DNA of 64,000 nucleotides from Epiperipatus broadwayi (Eukaryota > Onychophora > Udeonychophora > Euonychophora > Peripatidae), in the NCBI GenBank assembly GCA_028023455.1, contig JAQFVV010012418.1, positions 7,249,244 to 7,313,243 of the forward strand. Reading direction: 5' to 3'. Below, one piece after another: positions 24,501 through 37,995 of this stretch. The notes beneath the pieces were generated by a model. It did no database searches. It was not told the DNA's origin and worked only from the letters and a program-made list of their open reading frames with translations. The translations under genes and the position numbers were made by a program. How positions within the stretch are numbered: position 1 is the stretch's first letter; each line of letters starts with the position of its first letter.

Positions 24501-24955
24501 ATAAAGTTTGAATTTTTTAAAAAGTATTTAACAATTAACATTAGACGATGGAAATAATAATTATAATTATCATCATAAACTTTCTGACAAACAATGAAGA
24601 GAAAGGATGTCATGACTGATGCTGTTCTGTTATGCGTGGGAAGAAAAGAAAAAAACCTAAAAATAATAAATTTACTCCACTTTTATGGGATCTATAGAAA
24701 TAATGTCATTTATTTTGTTCATTCAGGACTGGTGATGAGTTTGACTATATATTTCTCTATTTTGTTTAATACATATTTTATACTTGCTTTTATTTGATAT
24801 ATTTGCTGTTCAGCATGGTTTTATTTTTGGAACTTCATTTATTATTGATTTGTATTTGACCTTACACCAGTTTCTGATTTTTTATGGATTACTTTTGCTT
24901 AAAATATCTGTTCATATTGATTACATTTTCTAATTTTATATATATGTAAATAAGC
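21501..24955. other. AT-rich DNA, no gene seen
   Basis: A long stretch with no supported feature. A slightly less AT-rich patch at 22180-22330 has stray CpGs but no ORF. The ORF at 24594-24797 has no recognisable domain and is regarded as chance. Confidence 0.4.
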
Positions 24956-24959
24956 ATTT

Positions 24960-25410
24960 ATTTTATATATAGCGCAATGTTTATAAATTGTAATACATTA
25001 AAGATCAGTCTTTCAACACTCGTAAAAAGTGCATGCACAATAGCTTGAAAGACTAATCTTTAATGTATTACAATTTATAAACATTGCACTATATATAAAA
25101 TAAATACTTATTTACATATGTTTAAGTTTCATTTGAGAGTGACATTTAGTAAATTCTAGATAATTTCGTCGACGTCATTCATTCAGACATCGTAAACAGT
25201 AATTTAAAGTGAGTGGTCTATCCTCATGCTTCCATTTCCAGTACTTAAGATTTGCCCATATATAAGCATTTGGGTTTGAAAGAATAAGTGGATTCATTTT
25301 ATTGTTTCATAAATACTATATCTTGTGTTGGGAGTGAAAGTATTCATTTATTATTAACACTAGTAAAAAGTGCATGCACAATAACTTGAAAGGCTGATCT
25401 TTAATGTATT
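24960..25410. mobile_element. Repeat family G, second copy
   Basis: A relative of 16545-17137. ACTCGTAAAAAGTGCATGCACAAT-type sequence is present at about 25019 and 25358, about 340 bp apart, and the left end is an inverted copy of the following segment (TAATACATTAAAGAT facing ATCTTTAATGTATTA). The RTE LINE begins immediately after, at 25425. Confidence 0.65.
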
Positions 25411-25432
25411 ACAATATATATATACATCATCA

Positions 25433-28387
25433 TCAACCATTATCAATCCACTGCAGAATGACAGTCTCTCCAAGTTTAATCCATCTTCTCCGATCTTTAG
25501 CTTCTCTTCTCCACAACACCCCTGCACATTTTCTTATTTCATCCATCCATCTCACATGTGGTCTCTTTCTGGGTCTTTTACAATCTCTTGGAATCCAGTT
25601 TAAAATTTCAATTGTCCATCTATTATCATCTCTTCTAGCAATATGTCCAGCCCAACTCCATTTCAATCTTTTAATTTTTTCAATAAGGTCAGTAACACCT
25701 GTTTGTTGTCTTACCCATACATTGCGTTTTCGATCTCTTCTTGGTACTCCCAACATACATCTCTCCATACTCCTTTGAGTGGTCTGAAGTCTCTGTATTG
25801 CTCTTCTATTAAGTGTCCAAGTCTCAGATCCATATGTAAGAACTGGTAAAACACATTTGTTAAAAACCATCCTTTTCAAACACGTAGGCATATTTCCTTT
25901 TAGTATCAAGTTATTTCTACCAAAAGCACTCCAACCAAGTTTAATTCTATGATTAATTTCCTCCAGTATGTTTCCATCTGTATTAATAATCTGACCAAGG
26001 TATTTGTAACTGTTAATTTCTTCTAATTCTTCATAATCAATCTTTATTTTCATATTTTGAGCAAATCAATTAAACATTACTTTAGTCTTTTTAACATTTA
26101 TCTTTAGTCCTACTTTTCTACTTTCATCTGCTAACTCCTGCAACATTTCCTTCAGCTCTGAAGCATTATTTGCAAAAACAACTACATCATCTGCGAAATC
26201 TAAATGACTTAAATACTCTCCATTTACTTTCACTCCTTTAGTTTCCCATTTTAATCCACAAAATACTTCTTGCAGCACTGCTGTAAAAAGTTTTAGAGAT
26301 AAGGAGTCACCTTCTCTTACACCTTTCTCAATGTTGATTTTTCCAGTATCATTATGTAATCTAATTGTTGCTGTTGCATTTTTATAAATATTCTTTAAAA
26401 TATGATAATATCCTGGATCTATACATTGATAATCCAATGCTTTAATCACTGAAGAAATGTGTATAGAATCGAATGCTTTTTCATAATCTACAAATCCAAC
26501 ACATAATGACAACTCATATTCATTTGTCCTTTCTATGACTTCTCTCAATACCTGGATATGATCTATTGTACTAAAACCACTTTTAAATCCAGCTTGTTCT
26601 CTTGGTTGGTGGAAATCCAAAGTTCTCTGTTGACGAGTTGTAATTATCTTGGTAAAAATTTTATATAAAACTGATAAAAGGCTGATAGGTCTGTAATTTC
26701 TAATATCTTCTTTATCACCTTTTTAAAATATTAATATTATTACTGCATTCTTCCAATCTTCCGGTACATCTTTATCATTTAGACATTTGGTATATAACTT
26801 TGCTAAAATTGTTTCTATTTCTTCACCTGCTTCTTTTAATATATCAATTATAATTCCATCATTTCCTGGAGCCTTTCCTTTCTTCATACATTTAATTGCA
26901 TGTCTCACTTCTTCATTTAAAATTCTGGGCAATTTGGAAGATGTAATAGATATAGGAGGTACTTGTTCTTTATTACTATATAATTCTTGATAAAAATCTT
27001 CTACCAATTTCATGATGTCATCTCTCTTTTTAGTAATAATTCCATCTTTTTTTCTAATTGCAGATATAAATTTCCTACCAATACCAAAATGTTGTTTAAC
27101 ATTCTTGAGACTTTTATTTTCTTCTACAGCTTTCCTTGCTATTTCACAGTTATATTTTCTTATATCATTTTCAACTCTTTTCCGTACCATTTTACAAAAT
27201 TCGAGATATTCAATTCTTTTTAATACATAATTTTTATATATCTTCATATTCCTTCTTTTCTTCATAAATTCTCTAGTCTCAGTAGAAATTTTATTAGTCA
27301 ATTGCTGCTTTTTTCTACCAGCTATCTTTGTTGCAGTTTTTAAAAGTGTATCAGTTATTTTCATATTAATTTCATTCAAATCTGAATCATGTTCAAAATC
27401 TCCTAACACTTGAAACCTATTGGTAAGTTCTAATTTAAATTCATTAGAATATTTCTGAAGATTAGGAATATCAACTGTAAATATTGTTTTTCTTAATAAT
27501 TTTTGTCTCTCTAGTTTTACATTAACACGTAACTTACACCTTACTAATCGATGATCACTTCCTGTGTTAAATTTATTAAGAACATTACAATCTTGAAATA
27601 TGTATTTCCTGTTAGTCAAAATATAATCCAATTCTGCTGTACCTTCATTTGGATGCTTCCATGTCCATTTCCTTTTAATATTTTCTCTAAAAAAGAATTC
27701 ATAATATAAAGTTTTTCTTTTTCTACATACTCCACAAGTCTATGTCCTCTCTCATTTCTATTACCTTAACCAAAATTACCTACAGCAATTTCATCTTTTA
27801 TTTGTCTACCAATTCTAGCATTAAAGTCTCCCATAACAATTTTAAAATGTTGTTTACTCTGATCAAAAGCCTTTTGTACATCCATATAAAAATCTTCTAC
27901 TACTTCATCACTATGAGAACTTGTTGGGGCATAAACCTGAATTATCTGCATTTGGTATCTGCTATTAAGTTGTATAACTAATCTTGCCACTCTGTCCAAT
28001 ACACCATTAATCTCCACAATATTGTTCTTCCACTTTTTATTTATAATGAATCCTACTCCACTTGTATTTCCAATATGTGTGCCTTTATAATAGAGTATAT
28101 GTCCACTTTTTAAATCAATTGTTTCTTCACCTTTTCTTCTAACTTCACAAAGTCCAATAATGTCCCATTTAATATGACAGTTTTTCTTGTAATTCTTGCA
28201 ATCTTCCTTCACTTGAAAGTGATCTGCAGTTGTAAGTACCTAAATAAAAAGTCGTCATCAAATGGCAGCCTGGGTCTGCAATCAGGGGATTCTTAGCACC
28301 CTCCGCCTTCGGCCACCAACCGCTGCCTTGGTTGGTGACTTTACAGCCTCCTGGGAATAAGGGCCATGCTTTATTTTTGTCTGTCAT
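25433..28387 (-). pseudogene. RTE ORF: APE endonuclease plus reverse transcriptase (broken)
   Basis: Encodes the enzyme that nicks DNA and copies the element RNA at the nick. The N-terminus (28169-28387) leads into TYNCRSLSS; the endonuclease motifs are GLCEVRR, VYAPTSS, GDFNARIG and SDHRLV (about 28200 to 27545). The RT spans about 26900-26070 with GKAPGNDG, NYRPISLL, FVDYEKAFDS and the catalytic FADDVV. The C-terminal part (25433-26053) holds GSETWTL and WAGHIARRDD, common to RTE/BovB-like proteins. Breaks relative to the sister copy: a Tyr codon to TAA near 27767, a 1-base deletion near 27690, Lys to TAA near 26723 and Arg CGA to TGA near 26063; a further frame change lies near 28190. Dead as protein but recent. 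Confidence 0.85.
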
Positions 28388-28715
28388 AATTGTATATATG
28401 TATTGGAAAAATATTTATCATTTACACAAACATTCATTCTGCCTTATCAGACACTGAGAAGAAAGACCATGGTGTTTCTTGATCTTAAACTCAGAGGTAA
28501 AAAGCCAATAAACTCACCACGCTGGCTAATGCATGTTGGTGAGCAGCCCATCCATGTTCATATACTATATGAATAATCACATAGTAATAACAGCTGCAAC
28601 GACAAGAATGTATGGAGTGGACATTAGGAATTTGCATTGCTCGGTTCCTTTAAGGCCTCCAAGAGGAATCAAAGGGTCTCCTCTCAGTTAATAGCAAACT
28701 CCTTTCTGAAGCTTA
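28388..28715 (-). other. 5' UTR of the RTE LINE
   Basis: A less AT-rich segment upstream of the ORF on the minus strand, with distinctive stretches such as GGAGGCCTTAAAGGAACCG. The limit at about 28715 is set where the composition returns to AT repeats; no target duplication was found. Confidence 0.55.
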
Positions 28716-30400
28716 TATATATATATATGATTGTTTTATATAATAGATTAAAGTTTCATTTATGGATTTGAAATTTTAAATACAATGCATTTTTTAACTG
28801 ATATAACTTTTTGTTAAATAATTCATGTTTTTTTGCTAAGTAAATCCATTTGCTGAAGAAAAACTCTGACCTCTCATCAGTTTCATCCAATTTTAAGACC
28901 TCAATCCATCTAGCTTGTGTCTCATTTTTTAACTATGCTTATATGTGACTCTGAAATTAAATAGATTTAGGAACAACATACCAATGTATAAGTTTTTGAT
29001 TAAGTAACACATTCCTTATAATTTAAATTAATGGTTGTAATTTTTCTAACATAATTATGGCAGATCATTATTATTATCTGCCACAAAAACTCTTTCTAGT
29101 TGAAATTTGGGTTGGTCTTTAAATACTTTTTAAACAATTATTATGCTAATTGGGTAAACAGACTATAGTTCAAATAATCTTATAAAACATCAATTGATAA
29201 TACCACCTCTTCAAGCTATCTTGCAATTATATGATGCTAAACTTCTTGCTTGCAAACTGCAAAATTTATAATCAGAAGTTATCACATTTAAAATAAAATA
29301 AAAAACCACTGTAAATTATATAAAATCACAACTTTATATCTTGAGCATTTCTATTTTATTAAAGGATGGTATTTTTAATAATTATATAAATGTCAACATA
29401 GAACTTCTTAAGTATCTGAAATCTAACTTAAAAAAAGCAGTTGTTCAATACTAGCTTACCATTTATTATAAAATCCAACTTCCTCAAAAAAAATATTACA
29501 AAGCACCAAATATTTGAGGTGATTGTACACTTTATAATCCACATCTCTTTAACAGCAGATCTTATTCCAGAAAATATTTACAAACAACTTAATCATATAA
29601 TCTTTTCTATCCTTCATCTATGCTTCAACATCCATAATCTCTCCACTAACATAATGTTTTCTCTTAGATAGAAATCATATGCATTATCCCACAGTTTAAA
29701 TAACTTACACTTTAATACACTTGAAATCATTGGTTAAAAAATGTTTTAAAGAATTTATCCTAAAAAAATTAAATTAATTTATTCTTCCAAATTCTCTATC
29801 TTGCATTAGGCAATAAAACATCATGGTATTTCATAATTCAAGAATTGATTTTGTTTGTGAAGAAGATGAATTTATAAATTATATTGCATGTCAAGTTAAT
29901 TTTTTGTCTGAGATTTGAAACTAGTGGGTTACAAATATCTGTTTAGTGCCTTCCAGAATTGTCTCACCAATATATCAATTAAACTAAAGAATTACATGTC
30001 TAACCACATGTTTTAGACTAGACCATCTTTAGACCAAGGAATGCAAAAGTCTTTTCTTTTCACATCTTTGAATTACTGTCCAAATCATATCCTTTGTTAA
30101 TGATGTAATGATAATTTTTAAAAACATTGAAAATTTTTTCTGTTCTGCATATTTTTAATCAATTCCAAACATACTTAATACATAATACAAATTTGCAAAT
30201 CATTAATATAAAAATTGTCTATTGATTATAAGTTACTATTATTTTTTTATAGGTAACCTTTGATCTTTTTTGGTATAAAATACAATTAAGTCATTATTTA
30301 CACCATCTTATAATGAACACATTTAATAGAAAAATAAAAGCATTTTGCTCCAAGTTGCTTTATCTTATCATAAAAGTTCATATTGTAAATATTATTTTGC
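28716..30400. other. AT-rich DNA, no gene seen
   Basis: Nothing recognised on either strand. Confidence 0.45.
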
Positions 30401-30922
30401 TCATGGATTTGGTTATTTAATATTATCTTTAGCAAGGTCACGCCAATGATCAAAGCATGCATTGGGCCTTTTCTTACCAATAAGAATATGTTTTTCCCTC
30501 TGCAAAGGAAATCACAATTTGACAAGCTTATATTTTGTAACCTATATCAGAAAAAATTATAACAACACTAAATAATCCATTCTTCAATTCCACACATTCA
30601 ATATAAATGTTTGTTTCACTGTCATATGTCAATAAATACTTTTTCATACATTGTGCTTTATTTGTTCATGGATTTGATTATTTAATACTACCTGTAGCAA
30701 AGTTATGCCAATATCAAAGCATGCACTGGGCCTTTTCTTACCAATAAGAACATGTTTTCCCATCTGCAAAGGAAATCACAATTTGACAAGCCTATATTTT
30801 GTAACCTATATCAGAAAGAAAAGATAACACTAAATAATCCAATCCTGAATACCACACATTCAATATAATTGTTTGTTTCATTACCATATGTCAGGAAATA
30901 CTTTTTCATAGATTGTGCTTTT
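30401..30922. repeat. Tandem duplication, unit about 265 bp
   Basis: Segment 30401-30665 is repeated at 30666-30922. Both begin TCATGGATTT and share GCATGCA(T/C)TGGGCC, CTTACCAATAAGAA and CACACATTCAATATAA. The copies differ by scattered substitutions and small indels, so the duplication is not recent. No function is evident. Confidence 0.8.
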
Positions 30923-30924
30923 AA

Positions 30925-31656
30925 TTATGCTGACTTACTAGACCAATATGATATCTTGTTGGAAATTTACCTAATTATTTAAATAATTTATCCATCAAGA
31001 CACATAAGGACAATTCTTCCTATCATTAAGACTTTAATTAAGTTCCAAAATCTTTGTACCTATCAGTCATGGGTAAACTTTATTATTCATCTGCTTTTTT
31101 TATAAACAGGTTTAAGTTAAATTTTGAACCCACATATGTGTTATGCAATATCTATTTTAAAGATATGTAACATATTTTAAAAATCTTCCCATATTTTGCA
31201 TTTCTAGTGTAAAATTAACACAAAACAATTGCTTAAGAAGCACATTAAATACTTTAATCCATACAATGCATTATTAATTGCCTATACAATTACAACCATG
31301 TGGCTTGCACACTTTTCCATTATATTTGACAAAAAATACAATGTATTCAAAAGAAATAATAGAGAATAGTTTAACATATATTTAAATTTTCCCAAATTCT
31401 TACCCAGGAATATTATATAGTTGTGCAATAACAAAATATTAAATTGTTTATAAAGATTAACATTCCACAAAAGTATGACACTGTTAAGAAAGTATACATT
31501 ACTTAAGCATTTAGCTATCAGAACTGTTATATTACTTTTATTTATCCATAATTTTATTAGTATATGAAGACATATCAAATTGTGTGTGCTGAGATAGGTT
31601 GTGAATTCATTATGTTTCAACTGTGGTAATTTTTTTGTGAGTAAATATTTTGAAAC
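30925..31656. other. AT-rich DNA, no gene seen
   Basis: An antisense ORF at 31282-31692 is long for the region but strongly biased to AT codons, with no domain. Not considered a gene. Confidence 0.4.
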
Positions 31657-31735
31657 GTGTATATATATATAATCATTAAAATCAGTCAACACTTAGACAA
31701 TCCCAATATCAATAACAATCAATAATCTCAACCTG
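31657..31735. repeat. Fragment of the 11241 MITE family
   Basis: CACTTAGACAATCCCAATAT followed by AATAACAATCAATAATCTCAA matches one arm of the inverted repeat at 11241-11460. Confidence 0.6.
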
Positions 31736-31739
31736 GTGT

Positions 31740-33568
31740 CAAGGCTAAATAAATACATTATTTTCTCGATTTTATTTAAGTTAAACTACTAAATATAATT
31801 TCAAAAATAAAAGCAGACATTTTATTTTTTATTAATTAATTATTTTTGGGTTATTGATAAGCAGTATGTAGTTCCAATTATTAGGGAGAAAATCATACAC
31901 CACACCAGTACCCAAAACTTTCTGTCCATTAAAGCTTTTTTTAAAAATGCATCTAGATTTTACAATATATAATTTTCTGCATTTGTAGTTAATTTTATAT
32001 ATAATGTTAGTTTTTTGCTACTTGTTAAATGTATTTTTAATATTATTTACAAACCTGTTAAAGTGTAACTAGTACTGCAAATTCAAAATATGTGGGTTCA
32101 TTCTTTGATTGTTTCCTTTGCATTATGTGATGAAGACATCAATTCTTATTCTTATTACCATCATCATCATCATCATTATTATTATTATCATCATCATCAT
32201 TATTATTATTTATTGATTTATTAACAAATTTTTATTAACATTTTATATGAGAGTGTATTTATATATATATATATTAAGTTGACAGTATATATTGGAATCA
32301 TCCATGTATATATTTGATTATTGTTAATATTAAATATTATATGATATTTCAGCTGCATCATACTATTTATCTGGGTAGTGCAAATCATTTAAAGTTGTTG
32401 TAGAGATGTCTGAAAATTGGAAAACAATTTTCTTTATTTTTAATTATCTGAGTGATGATATCCTTGATGTTTTTATATTACCAAGATAATCAGATATGAA
32501 AAATTTTGCTTATATATATACACACACACACTCAAAGAACAATCAATAGTATATGATATAAAACATGAAAAATATCAGTGAAAAAATTTAATAATAGCTT
32601 TGTAAACAATAATAATAAGAACAATACCAACAACAATAATAAATTGTAATGGAACTTTATTTACTTTTCTAAAGTTACATAGTTTATTTGTTACCAATAG
32701 CATTAGAGTTATTTGCAAGAACAACATTGAAATGTAATACTATTTCACAGTGTGTTTGTTTTTCAGTTTTGCAAAGCGATCTAGCATGGTTAAACAAATA
32801 TTTATATTAAATATTGGATTTCCTATTGTTTGTTTAATTCTGTGAGGTAATGGCATTATATTACAAGCTAGAGTGTAAATTATATTATGGACATGTGTTT
32901 GAATAATTGCTTTGTTCTACTATTTTGTAATGTTTTTTTTATTGGATTGTTTATAATGTGTTTGTGAGCATGCCAGGGTTTCTCCTGGAATTGTAACCAC
33001 AACAATAATATAAAGTGAATATCTATAGTAATGATTATAAAATAATAAAATACGATGACAAAAATATCTTATTACAAATCCTTTGAATAAAAATATCAAT
33101 ATAAATAATAATTGTAAAATGTAATACCAGATATGTCATATGTCCAAAACATATATCAAGACATGCTTAAATTTATGTAGCAAAGTTGATTAATCAAACA
33201 ACAGACATGTGGTTAAATGAATAAATAGGTAGCAACATAAATAAATACACATAAGAAATCAACAACCATTTAATCACTATATAAGTAACAAAAATTCTCT
33301 TTGTAAAATTGCATTTCTATATTAAAAGTTATTATATTGATATATGGGGGGACATTAATATTAATTTGTATAATAATGACAAAATGTTTTTTTTATGCAG
33401 TGGTATGGCACCACTAATAACTAGGTTTTAACATATACTCTTTGAAGATCCTGTTAGGTCTGGATCATAGCTTTGGTTCATAAAACTCATGGGTAATGTT
33501 GCACTACTTAGATAACTTGGTGAAATGCACAAATAAAAAAAATAACATGGCAAAACAGATGTAACAAA
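31740..33568. other. AT-rich DNA with small microsatellites
   Basis: ATC/ATT repeats at 32158-32212 and a short AC run at 32519. No gene recognised. Confidence 0.5.
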
Positions 33569-33802
33569 ATAAGGCAAAACTCTCCATATAGTAGTGCCAC
33601 CCTGTGCCAAACAGAATAATCAACAGATGCCAGAAGACTTGTGCATAAAATCCCTATCTAGTGCCTACTCATCCAATATCTCCAGACTAGTTTCTGGATT
33701 GTGGCCTTTATCAGTGAAGAGCCTTGGATCTGAGAGCATTGCACCTGGATCTTAGGATCTAATGCAACCCTACAGCAGCCACCTTTTATCTCTACTGTAA
33801 AG
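33569..33802 (-). mobile_element. Hammerhead repeat family A, single partial unit
   Basis: About 230 bp matching family A (GGCAAAACTCTCCAT... to ...CCACCTTTTATCTCTACT). It has one hammerhead motif and no second unit, so it is a truncated monomer. Confidence 0.65.
33679..33720 (-). ncRNA. Hammerhead ribozyme A3
   Basis: Minus strand: stem I TCTTCA with TGGAGA, core CTGATAA (G8 to A), stem II GGC-CACAA-TCC (two pairs), intact GAAAC, loop TA, GTC. The stem I pair C-G of other copies is U-A here, a compensatory change. The G8 lesion probably inactivates it. Confidence 0.6.
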
Positions 33803-33987
33803 GGTAGCTTACAATGCACACATTCTTAAAAAGATCAAGCCTAGTTATTGAACCCAATCCATTTGGAATTTATATTAATAATGGGAAAGATTATTTGTTT
33901 GTTATTATTGTTACATATATACAGATAATACACAATAAATTATTTTATTATAAAATAAAATACGATCAATATTTTACAAAGTAATAT
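33803..33987. other. AT-rich spacer
   Basis: Nothing recognised. Confidence 0.4.
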
Positions 33988-34218
33988 TGTATATATATAA
34001 TCGGTAGTTACGGATTATTCAACCGATGACGCATTATACTTACCGATTTCCTTTCCGGTAGACATCATCGATTTTTGCATGACAACATTGTCATGTCAAC
34101 CAAGACACTGACATGATTAATCCAATTTTTGGATTTTTTTGACCTGCGAGATTTAAAAATCGGAGAGAGCCTTGGGAAATTTTGTCATTTGTCTGTCTTT
34201 TGCTACTAGTCCATCGCA
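33988..34218 (+). promoter_or_regulatory. Candidate promoter and 5' UTR
   Basis: A TATATATAA run at about 33991-33999 is followed by a segment with a dozen or so CpG dinucleotides (34012-34216) in a window where CpG is otherwise scarce. It leads into an ATG in good context (CATCGCAATGG). This is what an unmethylated promoter and leader would look like, but no homology or transcript evidence is available. Confidence 0.3.
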
Positions 34219-34231
34219 ATGGATGCTATTT
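34219..34231 (+). CDS. Candidate first coding exon
   Basis: ATG GAT GCT ATT T followed at once by GTAAGTAA, a strong splice-donor match. Unspliced, the frame stops three codons later. If spliced to the AG at 34433, the frame continues through 34549. The product is unknown. Confidence 0.25.
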
Positions 34232-34338
34232 GTAAGTAATTTTCATTTTTATTTTTAATAAATAATGCCATTTTGATGTATATAATTTTGTAAATTATTC
34301 TGCAATTATAAAAATTACAATTAATTAATTTTATTTTT

Positions 34339-34672
34339 AATTTCTGAATTATATCATACAGAAATTTTTTTTCATAAATTCATCAGCAATTATAAAAATT
34401 ACAGCTATGAGAGTAATACAATGTCTGATATAGGTGTACGCCGAGCCTTTGGCTGGTCAAAAACATCGGAGACCACCCCCTGCCAATTCCAGCGCTATGT
34501 GCTGTATTTTATAATTGAGCATAATATAGGGTGGTTTTATAAATTATAATATAGTTTTTTTTTAGACTAGAACCTGTTTAATTTCTGAATTATATCATAC
34601 AGAAATTTTTTTTTCGTAAATTCATCGGCAATTATAAAAATTACAGCTATGAGAGTAATACAATGTCTGATA
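34339..34672. repeat. Direct duplication around a GC-richer island
   Basis: Segment 34339-34432 (GAATTATATCATACAG ... ACAATGTCTGATATA) is repeated at about 34578-34672. Between them lies the GC-rich insert 34434-34500 and AT-rich DNA. Either a local duplication embraces an exon or the island was inserted in a duplicated target. Confidence 0.7.
34434..34549 (+). CDS. Candidate second exon (open frame after splice)
   Basis: A GC-rich block (34434-34503) starting after a TATAG acceptor-like site. Joined in phase to 34219-34231 it reads CVRRAFGWSKTSETTPCQFQ and on to a TAA at 34547-34549. The polypyrimidine tract is poor, and a second frame of the same block is also open, so the case is weak. 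I recognise no family. Confidence 0.2.
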
Positions 34673-34935
34673 TAATTTTTTCATACAAGTACATTTTTTT
34701 AAATTTTTTTTTTGTTAGACCGTTTTAATTAAAATGCCAGATTCGCATTAAATCAGGAAAAGTGTTCTTTATTTGTATATTTATTTTAAATTAAAAAAAA
34801 TATATGTACATATTTCTGCAATTATAGAATTACTATAATAATTATACAATTATTATTATATTAATTACTTTTAATTTCTAAATTATTTTGACATATGCAT
34901 GTACATTTTTTTAAATTTTTTTAAAATTTTTTTTT

Positions 34936-35133
34936 AGTATTTGCCAACTGATGATGTATTGCCCTGAAGCCATATCAGTCTGATGTTGCAATTTTTAACG
35001 TGCCAGGTCCACATGATCTGTGGACAAATTTTAGCTATTGCATTTGTCTGTAAATCACTTGGACATTATCTTAAAGATCGCAAGGTCAGACTGATATGGC
35101 TTTAGGGCAATACATCATCGGTTGGCAAATATG
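34936..35133. mobile_element. MITE-like hairpin with TA flanks
   Basis: 46-bp arms (34938-34983 and 35086-35131) match at about 44 positions, starting TTTGCCAAC next to TA on both sides, which fits a mariner-type TA target duplication. The loop contains a second perfect hairpin GTCCAC-ATGATCT-GTGGAC. About 195 bp, no ORF. Confidence 0.65.
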
Positions 35134-35139
35134 GAAGAA

Positions 35140-35879
35140 CCATATAAACTATTTGATTAAAAAAACTGTAATGTATATATATTTTTTAAATTTAAAATTG
35201 AATATTAATTTATAGTTAAATGAATTTGGGATGGCCTGAAGTTAATTGGGTGGACACACATGTGTGAAAATAAAACTGATTTTATTATTATTTTTTTTTT
35301 TATTTGTAATAAATGAAATGTATTTAAACAATACATATAAAAATCTAAATGAATTTAAACAATAGGCAGTTTAAAATATCAGCGTTCTCAGAATTTTTTT
35401 TAAAAATAGACACTTTTACAAATCATTCTTCTTATCAAAAGAGATAGCTGCTACAACAATAGACAATCATTTAAAGTAAAATTTAGAATGCTAAAATGGA
35501 GTTTTACTTTTTCTTTTATTTAAATTATAAACATTTTTAAAAGTCAAATGCTGTAATTAAAAGTTTACCAACTTCAGAGGAAAGCAAGTAAAATAAGAAG
35601 TAAGAGTAAGTGATAAATTCTTAAATAATTAAATCGTGTTTTAAAAGTTATTGGAGTAAATTTGAATATTTTAAATTTTTTTCAAAAAGAATAATGAGAA
35701 TTAAATCTGCTGAAATTGGAAATGAAAAAAATAATGAAATAATTTTCTTAGTATATATTTAAAGTGCTTCAATACAAATATATGATTATAAATAATTATT
35801 AAATTGTACTTTAATATGAAAATGGGCTAGAGCAAAACATGCTATTGTGTGTCATGGTATTTCCTACCAGCTGCATTAA

Positions 35880-35880
<1 letters not shown>
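35140..35880. other. AT-rich DNA, no gene seen
   Basis: Nothing recognised. Confidence 0.45.
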
Positions 35881-35922
<42 letters not shown>

Positions 35923-35923
35923 C

Positions 35924-35963
<40 letters not shown>
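35881..35963. repeat. CT and TA dinucleotide microsatellite
   Basis: CT repeats (35883-35914) followed by TA repeats (to 35963). Confidence 0.95.
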
Positions 35964-35967
<4 letters not shown>

Positions 35968-36584
35968 TACTTTATTGTAAACTCACAAGAAGATGCCTGC
36001 AGTCCAAAGTAAACAAGGATTGGAATATGTTATGGTGAATCAAATGAGGATCAAGGTGTTTGCCATTAAACACAGCTACAGGAGACACCATTGCACTTAT
36101 CTATCCTTGCTAAAGAAAATGATTTACTAAGTGAAACTGCTTTGAAGAACAACTTGCCTAAATATCAACTACTACTACTTTTATTAGGATGATTTTTATG
36201 AACTTTGTTCCAATTACAATTTTTTTTTTTAAATCAAAAAATCAATATTGTAAATTTTTGTTTACTTATTTATTTATTTTTAAATCTTGTTATCTATCTG
36301 TTGTATTTTCACACTCAGATGCTGAAGCCTCATTTTTCAGAATTAGCAAAGAAGAAAAGGGGGGATTATTTATTTTGATATTTTTTATATTTTCATTATA
36401 AATAAAATTTAGGTAAACCCACCTGCTTCACATCAGGTTATCCACATAAATATTGAGGTAAGATTCTCTAAATTTATTTTCATAGGTTAAATTACAACAC
36501 TTATACAGAATACATATTATATGTTTTATTTTGTGATTAACCTTGTGTATATATTTTCCAGTATGTTTGACTAATTAACTAGTA
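35964..36584. other. AT-rich DNA, no gene seen
   Basis: Nothing recognised; the ORF at 36189-36401 looks like chance. Confidence 0.4.

Positions 36585-37995
<1,411 letters not shown>

Larger units (their letters stand above)
25425..28715 (-). mobile_element. RTE-clade LINE, near full length
   Basis: Non-LTR retrotransposon of about 3.3 kb on the minus strand: 5' UTR about 28390-28715, one long ORF with APE endonuclease and reverse transcriptase, and a very short 3' end finishing in ATGATGATG-type trinucleotides at 25425, typical of RTE elements. It is highly similar to 58177-60685, and older relatives are at 7083, 21050 and 55316. The coding region is broken only by a few point changes and one single-base deletion. 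Confidence 0.85.

Noticed and set aside
25404-27230. Plus-strand ORFs across the RTE
   Set aside because: Antisense shadows of the RTE reading frame; the same shadows recur at 58155-60170 over the other copy.
31282-31692. 136-codon antisense ORF
   Set aside because: Extreme AT-driven composition (Leu, Ile, Asn, Tyr) without any domain or neighbour support.
34355-34392. CTGATGA on the minus strand near the 34.3-kb duplication
   Set aside because: No stem II or GAAA follows at a suitable distance; chance match.
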